Source of the DNA: Tieghemiomyces parasiticus
Lineage: Eukaryota; Kickxellomycota; Dimargaritomycetes; Dimargaritales; Dimargaritaceae
Length of the DNA: 19,753 bases
Assembly (NCBI GenBank): GCA_027575765.1
Contig: JANBPT010000894.1
Location: 1 to 19,753, forward strand
Direction of reading: 5' to 3'
This document shows, one piece after another, positions 11,700 to 19,753 of this stretch; positions within the stretch are counted from its first letter, which is position 1, and every line of letters starts with the position of its first letter. The position numbers and the translations under genes were made by a program. The notes beneath the pieces are model-generated. The model made no database searches, had not been told where the DNA came from, and was given only the letters and a program-made list of their open reading frames with translations.

Positions 11700-12689
11700 C
11701 ACCACCGGATTAGCGCCTATGATAAACTTTAACTGTACCGATAGAGGACCGGTACGTTTGTATTCCGGGCGGAATAAAGCATGTATCATTTAAGCCCTTT
11801 AACGGCCCGTCTTTTTCCGTTTATCAGCAAATTAATTTATAATCAATGGAATGGTCTCTGCGCAGGATGGGCGCGATACGGGGACGGTGGAGACGTTGAA
11901 AAAAAAAGAACCCATTAACAGCGTCGTGTGACGCTCACCGACAGCGAGAGTGATGCTAGTGGCCTCATTAATAAGATAATAGCTCTTTTGACGCACTTTT
12001 CATCCTTAGTCCTTGACTAATCTCGGTCATAGTGAACGACGTACGGTTGCGGAGAGGTTTTACGGGAGGACCAATAATTTGGTACATTAGTTTATCCTCA
12101 TAGCGCTGCAACGATACGGATGTCAGAACAGAATAATAATAATAATCATCAGGAGGCGCTTATCGTAGACACCGTCCTGTCACTAGGAAGCCCAGGCGCC
12201 CCCGTATCTTTGGCCTGTCTTGCGAATTGAGCCCTTCGGATGTCTGCTACTCAATTTATTTAGCCGACGGTGTGCGATAGGAGGTGAAGCGAGAGGGATG
12301 GATTTGTGCCCGGCTGTAATCAGCCCTTGTCTTCGGAGCCTCATGCCTTTGTTTCGACTGGGAAGGGTCACAAATAATAGGGAAACCTTTGCTTTACCAC
12401 AATCTAATCTATTGGAGTGCAGCCTTTACCTGGTGAGCTCTAATTTAATCGGCAAAAGACCTCGTCTTGTTGAGCGACATAAAGACCAATTTAACGGAAC
12501 TATGGAAGGAGGATATGGTACAGTTTACACCCTACCGCCTAGTCCGCCGGTTCTACCCTGTCTACCTTTTTGAAAACCTAGTGCGAAACCTCACGGCTCA
12601 CGCCCAACTCGATGCGATGAAACACCCCTACTGCTTTCGAATTCTGGCTACTCGTCGGCTGTATACGGTGCAGTGATGGACTTGGCGGA
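11700..12689. other. Spacer or unresolved introns/exons
   Basis: This stretch between the candidate exon at 11381 and the next promoter is A/T-rich with frequent stops up to about 12200. Near its end an open frame at 12448-12676 (plus, TGA stop) encodes a stretch with a protein-like composition (for example TNLTELWKEDMVQFTPYRLV). It has no clear acceptor upstream and could be a terminal exon or chance. Confidence 0.35.
12132..12146. repeat. AAT trinucleotide repeat
   Basis: Five tandem AAT units form a very short simple-sequence repeat. No function is suggested. Confidence 0.6.
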
Positions 12690-12699
12690 TATATAAAAG
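12690..12699 (+). promoter_or_regulatory. TATA box of the secreted-protein gene
   Basis: TATATAAAAG lies in the context GGATATATAAAAGGCG, about 155 bases before the ATG at 12845. From about 12710 on the leader is strongly CT-rich with almost no G, typical of highly expressed fungal genes. Transcription probably starts around 12720-12730; that position is inferred from spacing, not seen. Confidence 0.75.
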
Positions 12700-12844
12700 G
12701 CGAGGGGTGTCCACCCTCCAGTCACCTTCATCTCACCCCGCCAGCATCCGTTCCTTCATTCAGCATTCCATTCTTTTCCATCCCCCCCTTCTCCTCACTA
12801 TCGCCTTGAGTGATTTCCTATCGTTTTCTACAACACTCTAAACC

Positions 12845-13189
12845 ATGCGTTTTAATATCGCCCTGCCTTTCCTCGCCATCTGCGCCCTGTCCGCAGTAGC
12901 CTACGCCGCTACCACCCCTAGAAGCAGTGGCTCCGGTTCCACACGACCCGCTAGTCCTCCGGGAGGTCGTGGCGGTCAGGCCGGCGGGGGAGCTCCCCGC
13001 CGACGTCTTAACCCGGGCCTGAGAATCAACACCAATGTCCCTCGCCCCCCTCGCACCCCAGACCCCGGCTCCCCAGCCTCCGGCATTGGTGGCCAGAGAA
13101 CTCCCCCGCGTAGCCCTGGGGGCCAGCGTAATCATGCTCCCATAGGCAATGGCATGGGTACACCTCCTCCGAGTCCCCCTAGGACTTAG
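12845..13189 (+). CDS. Secreted Arg/Pro/Gly-rich cationic protein, 114 aa
   Basis: The ATG follows the TATA box and CT-rich leader in a favourable context (AAACCATGC). Residues 1-21 are a textbook signal peptide: basic N terminus (MRF), a hydrophobic core holding the only Cys, and a cleavage site after A-Y-A. The mature chain of about 93 residues is low in complexity and probably disordered. It has 13 Arg, no Lys, a single acidic residue (Asp73) and many Pro, Gly and Ser. An RRR at 52-54 could be a Kex2-type processing site, which would release a C-terminal peptide. GGQR occurs twice (82-85, 92-95), each time followed by a Pro-rich stretch, hinting at an internal repeat. No family is recognised. 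The composition fits a secreted effector, a cationic antimicrobial peptide precursor or a wall-associated protein, and I cannot choose among them. The antisense open frame across it is a shadow. Confidence 0.75.
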   Translation: MRFNIALPFLAICALSAVAYAATTPRSSGSGSTRPASPPGGRGGQAGGGAPRRRLNPGLRINTNVPRPPRTPDPGSPASGIGGQRTPPRSPGGQRNHAPIGNGMGTPPPSPPRT

Positions 13190-13524
13190 AGACTTGAGAG
13201 CGGTGAGGCCCGTCACGGGTAGAGGTAGCAGCAGTGCGAGGCAACTATGGTGACGCGACACCCTCGAACCCTGAAAAAGAAAACGGGAGTTCACCCAATT
13301 ATCGTCTCTCTCACGCTGAGGCTAAGTTTCTACACTTCAACTACTAGGAGATGCTTGACTTCAAGACCTGCTTAGACCTGTAAGCAGCTGCTCAAGTAAA
13401 ATATCGGGGCCGATCTGGGTTAAGTGCCTTCGGGTGGATTCAGGCAGGCCCTAGCTGATTGCCCCTTTGCATTACATAAATAAATAAAAATACAGTCCTG
13501 TTGTCGCCTAGCACCTCCTCTTGC
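13190..13524 (+). other. 3' flank of the secreted-protein gene
   Basis: No further coding is seen between the stop codon and the mariner relic. The 3' UTR is expected here. The best polyadenylation signal lies near the distal end, 290 bases past the stop. Confidence 0.4.
13479..13488 (+). terminator. Candidate polyadenylation signal
   Basis: Two overlapping AATAAA hexamers lie in an A/T-rich patch 290 bases after the stop of the secreted-protein gene and about 40 bases before the mariner relic. The motif is exact, but its use is inferred and the distance is long for a fungal 3' UTR. Confidence 0.35.
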
Positions 13525-14896
13525 TATAGGTGGTCCAAAAAGTTTCGAGTAGGCAAAGCTGGAGGTCTCACATATCGGTGCTATAGAAATATCTTAGAAA
13601 TGTCCAAGAAGAACCTAACCATCTAAACTATTGTAGCACTAGATTGATCCTCACTTCACAGCTGGCCTTTTTTAACTCTTTGTCATGTCGACCTCTGACG
13701 TCCCTTCCCTCCTTTCGGTCTAATTGACCCAACCGCGATGTACGGGTCATCATTTATTATTTTTATTTCAGGGATTACAAGGCCGATGTCATTGTATCCG
13801 ATCCAACCGGCATGCTGAACCTGATTTCCCCTGGCCGTGCTACTGTTGCAGGTGTCTAGCTCGCTTCCGTCTGAACCACTGCTCCCCTGATGGTGGTCCC
13901 AGGGCCGGCTACCTGTCAGGAAGCATTGTAAGATAAAAAAATCAATCTTGTGAGGCCATAATCCCGGAGCTGTTGGAGGATGCCCCTCAGCTTACGGCCA
14001 ATTAGTTCATGCCTGCCGCTTTTTCCCTAGTACCATGCGCAGTGTCCTACGCAGGGACCTGGGGCTGTAGTGTATTTTTTCAACCGTTGGGTCCTCCGCG
14101 ACCTCATCGCTGACCAGCCTCACCAGCGGATAAGTTATGGCAACAATTGCTTGGAGAAAATATCCGGGGTCAATGAATATCTGCTAGATTCCATCGTCAC
14201 GGGTGATGAGATCTGGGTGTGCAATTATGATCTCCCTGCTGGCCCTAGTCGCCAGAGATGGTGTCCTAAAGGTGGCCCTGTCCCAACTGAGACCCACTAA
14301 GGCCATACCCCACCCAAGGTGGTGCTGACCAATGTTTTTCACCGGGTGTGGCCGGTTACACCCGAGTGTCAAGCGCCCTGGTGTCAAGGTCTCCATCAGA
14401 CCCCCTACGTAAGGGACGAGCTGAAGCCCATGGTTCAGGTCTGGGCGGAGGCATGTGGACATCTGGACCATCGCCCTCTGCCGCTCTACCACGGTAGTGC
14501 ATCACCATACTGCGATACAGCGACTTGTACCGACATTTACAGTACCGGAGTCAGACTTGCGCTAGCCCCGCCCTACAGTCCCGCTGACCTGCCCTCCCTG
14601 CAGCTTCTGGCAGTTCAGGAATATCAAACAGCGGCTGAAGGGTAAGAAGGTCAGCACCCTGGCGGCAAGCCGTGGACGCCTGGCAATCGGAGCTAGCCAA
14701 GCTCCAGCCAAATGACTTAAACCTGTGCTATGATGGCTGGCTAGAAAGAGCTCGTCGAGTTGTACAGAGTAGTGGCGGTTATACTTACTAAAGCCCATTT
14801 GACTTGGAAATTGGCAAACGTTCTTGTGCCATCTATTGATACAGAAAAGTACCATTTAGAGTTGAGTAAACCGAATAAGTAACTTTTTTCAGTCGA
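13525..14896 (+). mobile_element. Degenerate mariner-type DNA transposon
   Basis: The interior encodes a broken mariner transposase (described separately). The left end reads TAGGTGGTCCAAAAAGTTTC, the kind of terminus known from mariner elements, and follows TA dinucleotides at 13525-13528, the usual target site. Near the right end, 14880-14890 read in reverse complement contains TGAAAAAAGTT, a decayed match to the left terminus. A span of about 1.37 kb fits the roughly 1.3 kb of intact mariners. The left boundary is fairly good and the right boundary is approximate. The element is inactive and lies between the secreted-protein gene and a TATA-like box at 14924. Confidence 0.75.
13853..14788 (+). 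pseudogene. Broken mariner transposase
   Basis: Five blocks align in order to the mariner family as I know it. Block 1 (13853-13933) reads CLARFRLNHCSPDGGPRAG, the end of the N-terminal helix-turn-helix region. Block 2 (13967-14002) reads ELLEDAPQLTAN, the start of the second helix-turn-helix. Blocks 3 and 4 (14070-14610) share one frame broken only by TAA at 14298. They hold RWVLRDL, then DSIVTGDEIWV with the first catalytic Asp intact (14205-14207), then KVVLTNVFH and PPYSP. The second catalytic Asp, normally in HDNA, is Gly (14493-14495). A frameshift near 14600 leads into SFWQFRNIKQRLKGKK, where the third Asp is Ser. Another shift leads to block 5 (14714-14788), CYDGWLERARRVVQSSGGY, the usual C terminus. 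Two catalytic residues are lost, so no activity is expected. Regions upstream of 13853 and between blocks are too eroded to align by eye. Confidence 0.85.
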
Positions 14897-14923
14897 ATAT
14901 GGGAGAGGTAATGTCGTTTAGAG

Positions 14924-14931
14924 TATATAAG
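14924..14931 (+). promoter_or_regulatory. TATA-like box just past the mariner relic
   Basis: TATATAAG lies about 28 bases beyond the right end of the relic and 60 bases before an ATG at 14991. The leader between is G-rich rather than CT-rich, unlike the supported promoters, so a working promoter is doubtful. Confidence 0.25.
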
Positions 14932-14990
14932 GGATCAGGAGTCAGTCGGGGTTGCGTGGAGTCGGGTAAAAGACGCTAACGAGTGAGGAC

Positions 14991-15071
14991 ATGTTTTCCC
15001 CAGGTAGATTCCTTAAGGCACCTCTTTATAACCAAGGTGCTCGAGGTGAACAGTCGCTAGTCGACCTCTAG
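14991..15071 (+). CDS. Possible 26-aa small ORF
   Basis: The frame beginning MFSPGRFLKAPLYNQGARGE runs 26 codons to TAG and follows a TATA-like box. The residue mix is protein-like (basic, few repeats), but an ORF this short occurs often by chance. Alternatively the CCCCAG at its fourth codon could mark a splice site. No family is recognised. Confidence 0.15.
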   Translation: MFSPGRFLKAPLYNQGARGEQSLVDL

Positions 15072-16187
15072 TTGTTTTTAGGGATGGTAGCGTTGTGAGC
15101 AGTAAAAGGTGTATCTGAAACCCAATAACTAATTATAGGGGACATGTAATAGAAGTAGTGGGACGCGGAAATCCGACCACCTACCTCGTTTCCGTATGGT
15201 TGGTAGCGCGTGGCTTGCTAACCATTCACTATCTGATGCACGTTATCCACGCTATTCTGACCAGGCTTGGCTCATGGCGTCACATAAACCGCGTCATGCA
15301 TCCCTCGTCATCGTATGCTGGCTTCAGGTGTTTCGGGCGCTGCTCCATAGGCCACAAACGCTCATAGCTAGAATTATCAGGGCTGGGGGAATGATACAGA
15401 ACATCCGGAGTCTCTCGAATAGAAGGGGCCCAACTGCACCCACTAGGATAAAGACCCGTGTGCCGTTTAGTTCGCATCTTCCGCCCCTCTGTTTAACTCA
15501 CTACCAAAGCACTGCCCCTCTGCATCTTCTAAACCTCCACAAGCTCTCCCCCTCCACTTCACCCATGCCGCCCATAGCGACCAACCTGCACGCCCTCTAA
15601 AGAGCCTGACCACGGTTTCTTTGGTTTGCCTTGACGCCTTTGTCCCATACCCGTTTCTTCTTTAGTTAGACTATCGACTCTATTCTCTACACATTACCTG
15701 AGCTATACTTACTTTTCCCTATCACATGCCCCATCCCCCCCTCACAACCCTATGACTTCTATTTGCCATGCTGCACTCGTTCCTTTCCTACGCCACTTTA
15801 CTCCTGCGCTCCCCCCCCCTCCCTGTCGGTCCGCCTCCCGCCAACCGTGCCGCTCAACACCTCTCGGTCGCTGAATGACTGGGGGGAACTCGGCCCCTGT
15901 CAAGCCCAGCACCACAAATAATGGACTGCGCCATTGAAGTGTGCAGATGGTGGGTGGTAGGTGAGTGTTGTCGGCTGTCCTGAGCTGAGATAGGCAATGA
16001 AATTTCCATGTCTCATTATCTTGCCACATAAGGCCCCCCTTGAAGTGGGATCGGGCACAATTGTTTAATGTACCATAGCAACGCCGTGTATCCCACAACC
16101 TTCCTACCGGTAGACCCCCTCCTCTCGCGTGGGGCATAAACCAGTGGCGTGCCTGCCTGCCTCGCTAATCTTTACTTACCTTACTGG

Positions 16188-16222
16188 GGCCTGGGCGGTC
16201 AAGCTTGCCCAGTGCCCAGGCC
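16188..16222. repeat. 9-bp perfect inverted repeat
   Basis: GGCCTGGGC and GCCCAGGCC flank a 17-base loop. It is directly visible and G/C-rich, so it would be a stable hairpin if transcribed. It is not linked to a gene. Confidence 0.5.
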
Positions 16223-16482
16223 GGTGGCCTCGCCTGGCACTACCCTCCACCCTTCTTTGGGTGTCGGGGGTAGCGGGGATACCGGTCTGCGTTGGGTCCT
16301 TAGGGGTTCATCGACAGTACATTTTTTGGTAGTGGACTAGTGGGCTTGCCTGCCGGTCCTTCCTTCATTTATATTAAACGACAAAACGAATCCGCACAGA
16401 CGAGCCTGTTGAAGGCTTGTCATCCACTTCTGTCTTCTCATCGGCGGGTAGGTCAGACGGAACAGAACCTGCCGGAATGACT

Positions 16483-16502
16483 CCTCCGGCTAAACTCGGA
16501 GG
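16483..16502. repeat. Short hairpin
   Basis: CCTCCG and CGGAGG flank the 8-base loop GCTAAACT. It is short enough to be chance. Confidence 0.4.
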
Positions 16503-16569
16503 TTAGCGCACCTGTGCAACTCAGCTTTTAGTTTCAGACTAGGACGCTCCAACGCCGTGTGGCGTGCAG

Positions 16570-16640
16570 GTAACTGCTGGCCACCTCCCCGAGGCCCCAG
16601 AGACCTGGCCCTCAAGAGGCGCCGACTAACTGCGTCTCAG
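16570..16640 (+). other. Candidate 71-base intron
   Basis: The donor CAG/GTAACT, a branch-point match GACTAAC (branch A at 16629) and the acceptor TCAG (ending 16640) occur in the right order and spacing for a short fungal intron. Joining the flanks in phase 2 keeps open a frame that runs to TGA at 16798-16800. The donor is not the commonest type, and the upstream exon cannot be traced past a TAG at about 16531. Confidence 0.3.
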
Positions 16641-16641
16641 G

Positions 16642-16800
16642 TTGATTCCCCTCTTCTTCCTTGGCTATACATTGTGTACGCAGATGGCTTTCTCAATATT
16701 GTCCCCGTTCAAGGCCCCGCTTTGCCACCCTCAAGTAGCATTTGAAGCCGTAGCAATGCTTAGTAACGACGCTGGACCCTCGAATCCAAGCATCGAATGA
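16642..16800 (+). CDS. Possible small ORF or terminal exon
   Basis: The frame opened by the candidate intron reads a hydrophobic run (LIPLFFLGYTLCTQ) and then MAFSILSPFKAPLCHPQVAF and 18 more residues to TGA. It could start at the internal ATG (16684, 38 codons) or be a last exon. A perfect GTAAGT donor lies 13 bases beyond the stop, which fits neither model well. The family is unknown. Confidence 0.2.
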   Translation: MIPLFFLGYTLCTQMAFSILSPFKAPLCHPQVAFEAVAMLSNDAGPSNPSIE

Positions 16801-18617
16801 GGCCCCAATCAGGTAAGTGCACCCCAGTACCGAAGTGATGCGAGTGACGGGTATTCCGATGGATAAGAACTGGCTATCCCATTATATGTAGGAACCCTAC
16901 TGTTAGGCAATATCTACCCGGCACAGTGAGAGGGACAGTCAAGGATATACATCAGAAGTGGGCGCCGCCTGTTCCCCTCTATCGGATGTCAGGACTCGGC
17001 CCTTGCCCACGCTGCACCAGTCTTTCACTTGACAGGTGTGATGTTGGAGCTACGGAAGGGCACTGAGCGCCCTGGATTCGGATGGTCAGTGCATTAGCCA
17101 TACGACCAGTGGCCCGGTTTGCTGGGATATGTCCACTTCCTCGGCAAGCTGATCCCGCTTGATTTAGTGTGCGAATTGGTGCCGGAAAGCTGCTTTAAAA
17201 ATAGGTGTGAAGCCAGGTCCCATCCCATGGCTTAGGCCAACGGCGCTTGTCTTCGGCAGTCAGTGGAAGCGGAGCAAGTGTAGCCTGGCCCTAATATACA
17301 CCTGCCGGCCTTCGAGTTTACAGCTTCAGGGGCAGAGGGGTGAGCTGTGCGACTTGTGACATGGCAGGATAATGAAAACTCTTTAATCACCCGAAAAGAT
17401 CCTGTGCAGCCGGCCGAAAAGTGGGAGGGGGGGGGTTCTATACTACTTGCTGATGACCCACGCGGTACTAGAAGGAGAGTTGTATGACCAACGACAATGG
17501 TTTGTGCAATCTCTCCGAGTCAATGTACCAAGTAAACCCCACCAGAAATAGGCGTGTGTGTGAAGAGGGGGGAGGAATAATGACGGTATATTAAAGCACG
17601 GCGAGAAGAACCGCAAAGGCTGCCGTGTAGCATTATGATGGTGCATTAAGCGACGATATTGGACAGATATACTCAAAGCAGTCAATCACACGGAAAAAAT
17701 GGCATACGCCAGCGTCGTCAGTAAAGGTCGTCCACTCGCACATGGTAATATAAACTGGATAGGCTGGGCCGGGTACGCTATGTGATGGATAGTAGAATGG
17801 CGGAGCTGGTGTAGGTGTCCTAGCCCCTATATATCTCTATCTTTATACGCCAAGGGCGGTGGGCGACACCCAACCCGAAAGTGTAGGGATTGGACGTTGG
17901 GCGTAGTGGACCGGCAACTGGCCGTGTTCGCGGTGAAGGCCAGGCCGTCGTTCCGCAGTAGACCTGGTTGGTGGTTAATCAACATGGGCATGCCAGTGGA
18001 CTGCCGGCGATAAATTGCCACAGCAGGCCCACCCGGCCTTCACGGAAAACGAAAGGCACGGCCAGCTGACAGGTAGTGCATCCACGCACCGCGTTCCATT
18101 CATGTCGGCGCATCAACGACGTACCTTTTGGGGAAGTCCGCGGCACCGAGGATCAAGCAGGTTGGATGGCTCGTACCGATTAGTCCACGTCCGGCAGTAG
18201 CCCGTCTTCAATGTACCATTTGGCGACGTCCTGGCCAAGACCTTACCCCTGTACCGCGACCTAGGAGTTCAGCCCGGTGTGCAGCTCGCTCGCAGCGTGG
18301 ACTGCCCCTGTGCGTCACCAGCACGGTACTTTGCTTTGCGCTCTACGGGGCCAACTCGGTCGGCCCCGCCTTTCCCGGCAACTCCTTGAGCTTCTCCTTC
18401 GTCTGCCCATGTTTGTCTGACGGCAGTGTCCCACGGGAAGGGCCGGAGCTCCCCCCGCACCGAGCCTAGACGTGGATCTGAAAAATACTGCGACGATGGG
18501 CTGAATGGATGGACCGTGCCCACCAACCCACGCCAGTCTCGCGCATGCGACCGGCTTCGACGTGTCGGTGGTGATTATATTTACTTATTACTGGGTGCTG
18601 ATGAGGAGGTGTAACAG
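16801..18617. other. Spacer; possible gene relic at 17850-18480
   Basis: No gene is supported. The part at 17850-18480 is more G/C-rich, and the minus strand there gives short protein-like pieces in different frames (for example KHGQTKEKLKELPGKAGPTE and QDVAKWYIEDGLLPDVD), each broken by stops. This may be an eroded gene, but I cannot name a family. Confidence 0.35.
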
Positions 18618-19657
18618 CTAGGGCAGGCCTGGGAAGTGCCGGTCGGTTGATAGGATGGATTTGAAGGAGGGCAAGTTTTCTGGAGAGTGGCTGGGACTGG
18701 ACGAGGCGCGTGGTGAACCCATGGATACCGGCGAAGGGATAGCGGCGGTCGTGGCAGCGAGGCTAGTCGCGTGATGGTGTGGGTAGGGGAGCGACGGTTG
18801 GCCATGGGCCCCGATACGCGGAAGATGTGGGTGAGCGTGGGGGGCCGATGTGGCACTCGGTGCCAGCTGCTGGTAGAGGGTGTTAAGTGACGGCAGCTGG
18901 GGGGCGAAGGTGGTGGTATGCGCAGTTGGGGTCAAATTGCCCGTGGGCTGGCCGTAGTGGTAGGCGGCGGAGGTGTCCGGCGCAGCAGCGGTCGAGGGCG
19001 GAGGAAACGATGCGGTGGTGGGGGTCGTACGCGACGGGGCCGTCTCGCAGGTGCTCAGAATCTGCGTAATCTCGGCGTTCAGAGCCAGGGATTCCAGTTT
19101 CCGCTTCTTCCGTGCCTGGGCCTGGGAGTGCGGGTCACAGCTCTCCTCCTCGGAAAACACGGTGGTCAGGAAATTGGCCAGTTTGGAAATGGACCGCTGG
19201 TAATGGCGCTGGGCGGCGGTGAGCGCGGCGTTGTCGGTACTCAGGCGGGCATTGGTGACCTGGAGCTCATAGTTGGTGCGCTCCAGCCGGTCGAGGCGGG
19301 CCAGGATCCCATGTAGGGCATCCTCGGGAACGGACGTATTCGCAGCGACAGTGGTAGCGGTGGCCTTGCCGGGCGCAGGGCCGACGGGTGACTGGACGGC
19401 CGGCTGCACCGGGGGAGATGAGGGGCCAGCCGGTTTGATCAGCAACGGTTCTGGCTCCGCGGTGCGGCTCGGTGTGGGCCAGGGGCTTTCGGGAGACGGG
19501 TGGTGGTGCGGGTGGGTGCATACCTGGCTGGATTTGGGGGTCCGACGCTTAATATCGTTGAGCAGGTCCGGCCGGCCGCGGAGAAAGGCCGGGTGCTTAA
19601 ATTCCCACAGCTGGGCGGACTCGCCGGTGGAGGCCCCACCGTGGAAGACATCGTTGA
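18618..19657 (-). CDS. Heat-shock-factor family transcription factor, last exon (partial)
   Basis: The exon reads 345 full codons to TAG at 18620-18618. It opens with VNDVFHGG (Val split by the intron), then WEFKHPAFLRG and RPDLLNDIKRR (residues 17-38). These are the wing and last strand of the HSF DNA-binding domain, which binds GAA-repeat promoter elements. A Pro-rich linker follows. Residues 113-167 form a Leu-rich coiled coil ending in QRSISKLANFL, the position of the HSF trimerisation region. Then comes a basic nuclear-localisation-like KKRK (183-186) and a long Ser/Pro/Thr/Ala/His-rich tail, likely disordered and activating. No response-regulator domain follows, which argues against Skn7. 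The first part of the DNA-binding domain lies beyond the window. A GTATGC after Gln44 could act as an alternative donor, but the frame stays open through it. An Hsf1-like or Sfl1-like factor is most likely. Confidence 0.85.
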
Positions 19658-19753
19658 CTGGTGAGTAGGTACCAAAGGGGAGGGGAGAAGCAGTGTAATG
19701 CCGACGAGGTGGTCAGGGTCTAGTTGGGGGGAGGGAGTGCCCAGAGGGTCGGG
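19658..19753 (-). other. Probable intron 3' end inside the HSF domain
   Basis: Immediately upstream of the HSF exon, on the minus strand, the homology stops at a CACCAG acceptor preceded by CT-rich sequence, and CTGAC near 19717 could be the branch point. The conserved HSF residues expected next (the Lys-Val preceding Asn-Asp) fit a phase-1 junction, G/TC. The intron runs off the window edge, so its donor is not visible. Confidence 0.65.

Larger units (their letters stand above)
15072..16569. other. Spacer without a supported gene
   Basis: Positions 15470-15840 are CT-rich and resemble a leader, but the ATGs within it open frames of only 9-11 codons. The longer frames (15196-15600 plus, 15742-16137 minus) carry no known motif. 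Confidence 0.45.

Noticed and set aside
12818..13294. 158-codon minus-strand frame across the secreted-protein gene
   Set aside because: It is a low-complexity shadow. The plus strand has the TATA box, leader and signal peptide.
5844..16600. 14-base string CCCCGAGGCCCCAG present at about 5848 and 16588
   Set aside because: One shared 14-mer is expected by chance in a window of this size, and the similarity does not extend.
16660..16710. YIVYADG string resembling the reverse-transcriptase YxDD region
   Set aside because: The second Asp is missing, no flanking reverse-transcriptase motifs occur, and another frame over the same bases looks at least as plausible.
18918..19668. Plus-strand open frames antisense to the HSF exon
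   Set aside because: They are shadows of the G/C-rich minus-strand coding sequence, which alone shows HSF homology.

Overview
The window looks like eukaryotic, probably fungal, genomic DNA with large gene-poor spacers. The reasons are strong TATA boxes 120-155 bases before start codons, CT-rich 5' leaders, a probable spliceosomal intron, a decayed mariner-type DNA transposon, and a heat-shock-factor DNA-binding domain of fungal type. No bacterial operons, tRNA, rRNA or CRISPR were found. The species cannot be named from the sequence; an early-diverging fungus is only a guess.

Layout. Positions 1-3873 hold no gene I can defend, only a CA microsatellite. A compact, apparently intronless gene on the minus strand (4275-3874) codes for an unknown 133-residue helical protein and has its own TATA box. 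About 7 kb of spacer follows (4434-11256), with marked strand-composition patches. At 11257-11440 a TATA box, leader, ATG and GTGAGT donor look like the start of a spliced gene whose later exons I cannot fix. At 12690-13189 is the clearest complete gene: TATA box, CT-rich leader, and a 114-residue secreted, Arg/Pro/Gly-rich, strongly basic protein. Directly downstream (about 13525-14896) lies a full-length but dead mariner relic, readable from its helix-turn-helix region to the transposase C terminus through stops and frameshifts. Positions 15072-18617 are spacer with one possible spliced small ORF. The right edge (18618-19657, minus) is the last exon of an HSF-family transcription factor; the rest of its DNA-binding domain lies beyond the window.

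The genes do not form an evident pathway. A stress-type transcription factor, a secreted cationic protein and an unknown small protein are each separately promoted and separated by repeat-bearing spacer. Most long open frames here are at lengths expected by chance and were left out.
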